DNA of 64,000 bases from Paulinella micropora (Eukaryota > Cercozoa > Imbricatea > Euglyphida > Paulinellidae), in NCBI GenBank assembly GCA_019918135.1, contig WBZZ01006710.1:46001-110000 (forward strand), given 5' to 3'. The position numbers were made by a program, and so were the translations under genes. Shown here piece after piece: positions 63,850 to 64,000 of this stretch (position 1 is the first letter of the stretch; each line of letters opens with the position of its first letter). The notes under the pieces are model-generated. The model was not told where the DNA came from, ran no database searches, and worked only from the letters and a program-made list of their open reading frames with translations.

Positions 63850-64000
63850 CTAGCGCTGTCGCCGTTGTGATTGTCGTTGTACATGTGGTTGTTGTCATGG
63901 TTATCGTTGTTGTATGTGTCATGGTTGTTGTCATGGTTGTTGTCATGGTTGTTGTCGTGGTTGTGCATGTACATGTACATGTTGTTTGTCGTTGTTGTCC
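63850..64000 (+). repeat. GTT/GTC-ATG microsatellite-like repeat
   Basis: Imperfect repeats of GTTGTTGTCATG from about 63,890 to 63,960, extending to the window end. Frames here are low-complexity (His/Asn/Asp or Thr) and not supported as genes. Confidence 0.6.

Noticed and set aside
63648-63980. His/Asn/Asp-rich and Met/Thr-rich frames at the window end
   Set aside because: They come from a GTT/GTC-ATG simple repeat and lack any non-repeat domain.
1-64000. Bacterial prophage interpretation because of the S74 fibre and lipase
   Set aside because: Protein-primed PolB with rve integrase, adenain-type protease, AEP-SF3 primase-helicase, DIRS-type retrotransposons and microsatellites together point to PLVs in a eukaryotic genome.

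Overview
The window is eukaryotic DNA carrying two integrated, decaying double-stranded DNA viruses of the Polinton / polinton-like virus (PLV) group. Host-type DNA, retrotransposons and simple repeats lie between and around them. I cannot name the host. The evidence for a eukaryote is two tyrosine-recombinase (DIRS-order) retrotransposons, long microsatellites and a dispersed poly-T-headed repeat. The evidence for PLVs is double-jelly-roll-type capsid genes next to penton-like, packaging ATPase, protease and integrase genes.

Element 1 (window start to about 22.75 kb; left end outside the window) has a protein-primed family B DNA polymerase, class 3 lipase, ExoX-C-like protein, spike-like virion protein, major capsid protein (MCP), penton-like minor capsid protein, adenain-type protease, coiled-coil and basic virion proteins, and a packaging ATPase. 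Next come a Cys-rich secreted protein, a GIY-YIG nuclease, a small membrane protein, a long S74-type fibre, a charged protein, a DDE (rve) integrase and a second GIY-YIG nuclease. Its MCP gene is split by a 3.7-kb island of very high GC that encodes parts of two F-box/LRR genes.

Host segment (about 22.75-31.96 kb): an unrecognised broken gene with a Cys-rich end, a degraded tyrosine-recombinase retrotransposon, a dispersed repeat and AT/CA microsatellite.

Element 2 (31,962-61,908) is complete, with terminal inverted repeats (TIRs) of about 1.5 kb, each ending in a 177-nt-arm palindrome. Its replication and integration genes differ in kind from element 1: an archaeo-eukaryotic primase plus superfamily 3 helicase, and a tyrosine recombinase. 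It also has a short-fibre-like protein, S74 fibre, membrane protein, GIY-YIG, Cys-rich protein, a protein with a phospholipase-A2-like motif, packaging ATPase, MCP, penton-like protein and a spike-like protein. A 6.3-kb retrotransposon sits inside its fibre gene. Right-flank host DNA (61.9-64 kb) holds microsatellites, the same dispersed repeat and a cluster of GTAGTGAT palindromes.

Main point: the two viruses use unrelated replication and integration machinery but share a four-gene block in the same relative layout: fibre, small membrane protein, convergent GIY-YIG nuclease, Cys-rich secreted protein. This looks like an exchangeable host-interaction cassette. Many genes carry frameshifts, several in homopolymer runs. 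Some could be sequencing errors, but nonsense substitutions, a 65-bp duplication and two large insertions show real decay.
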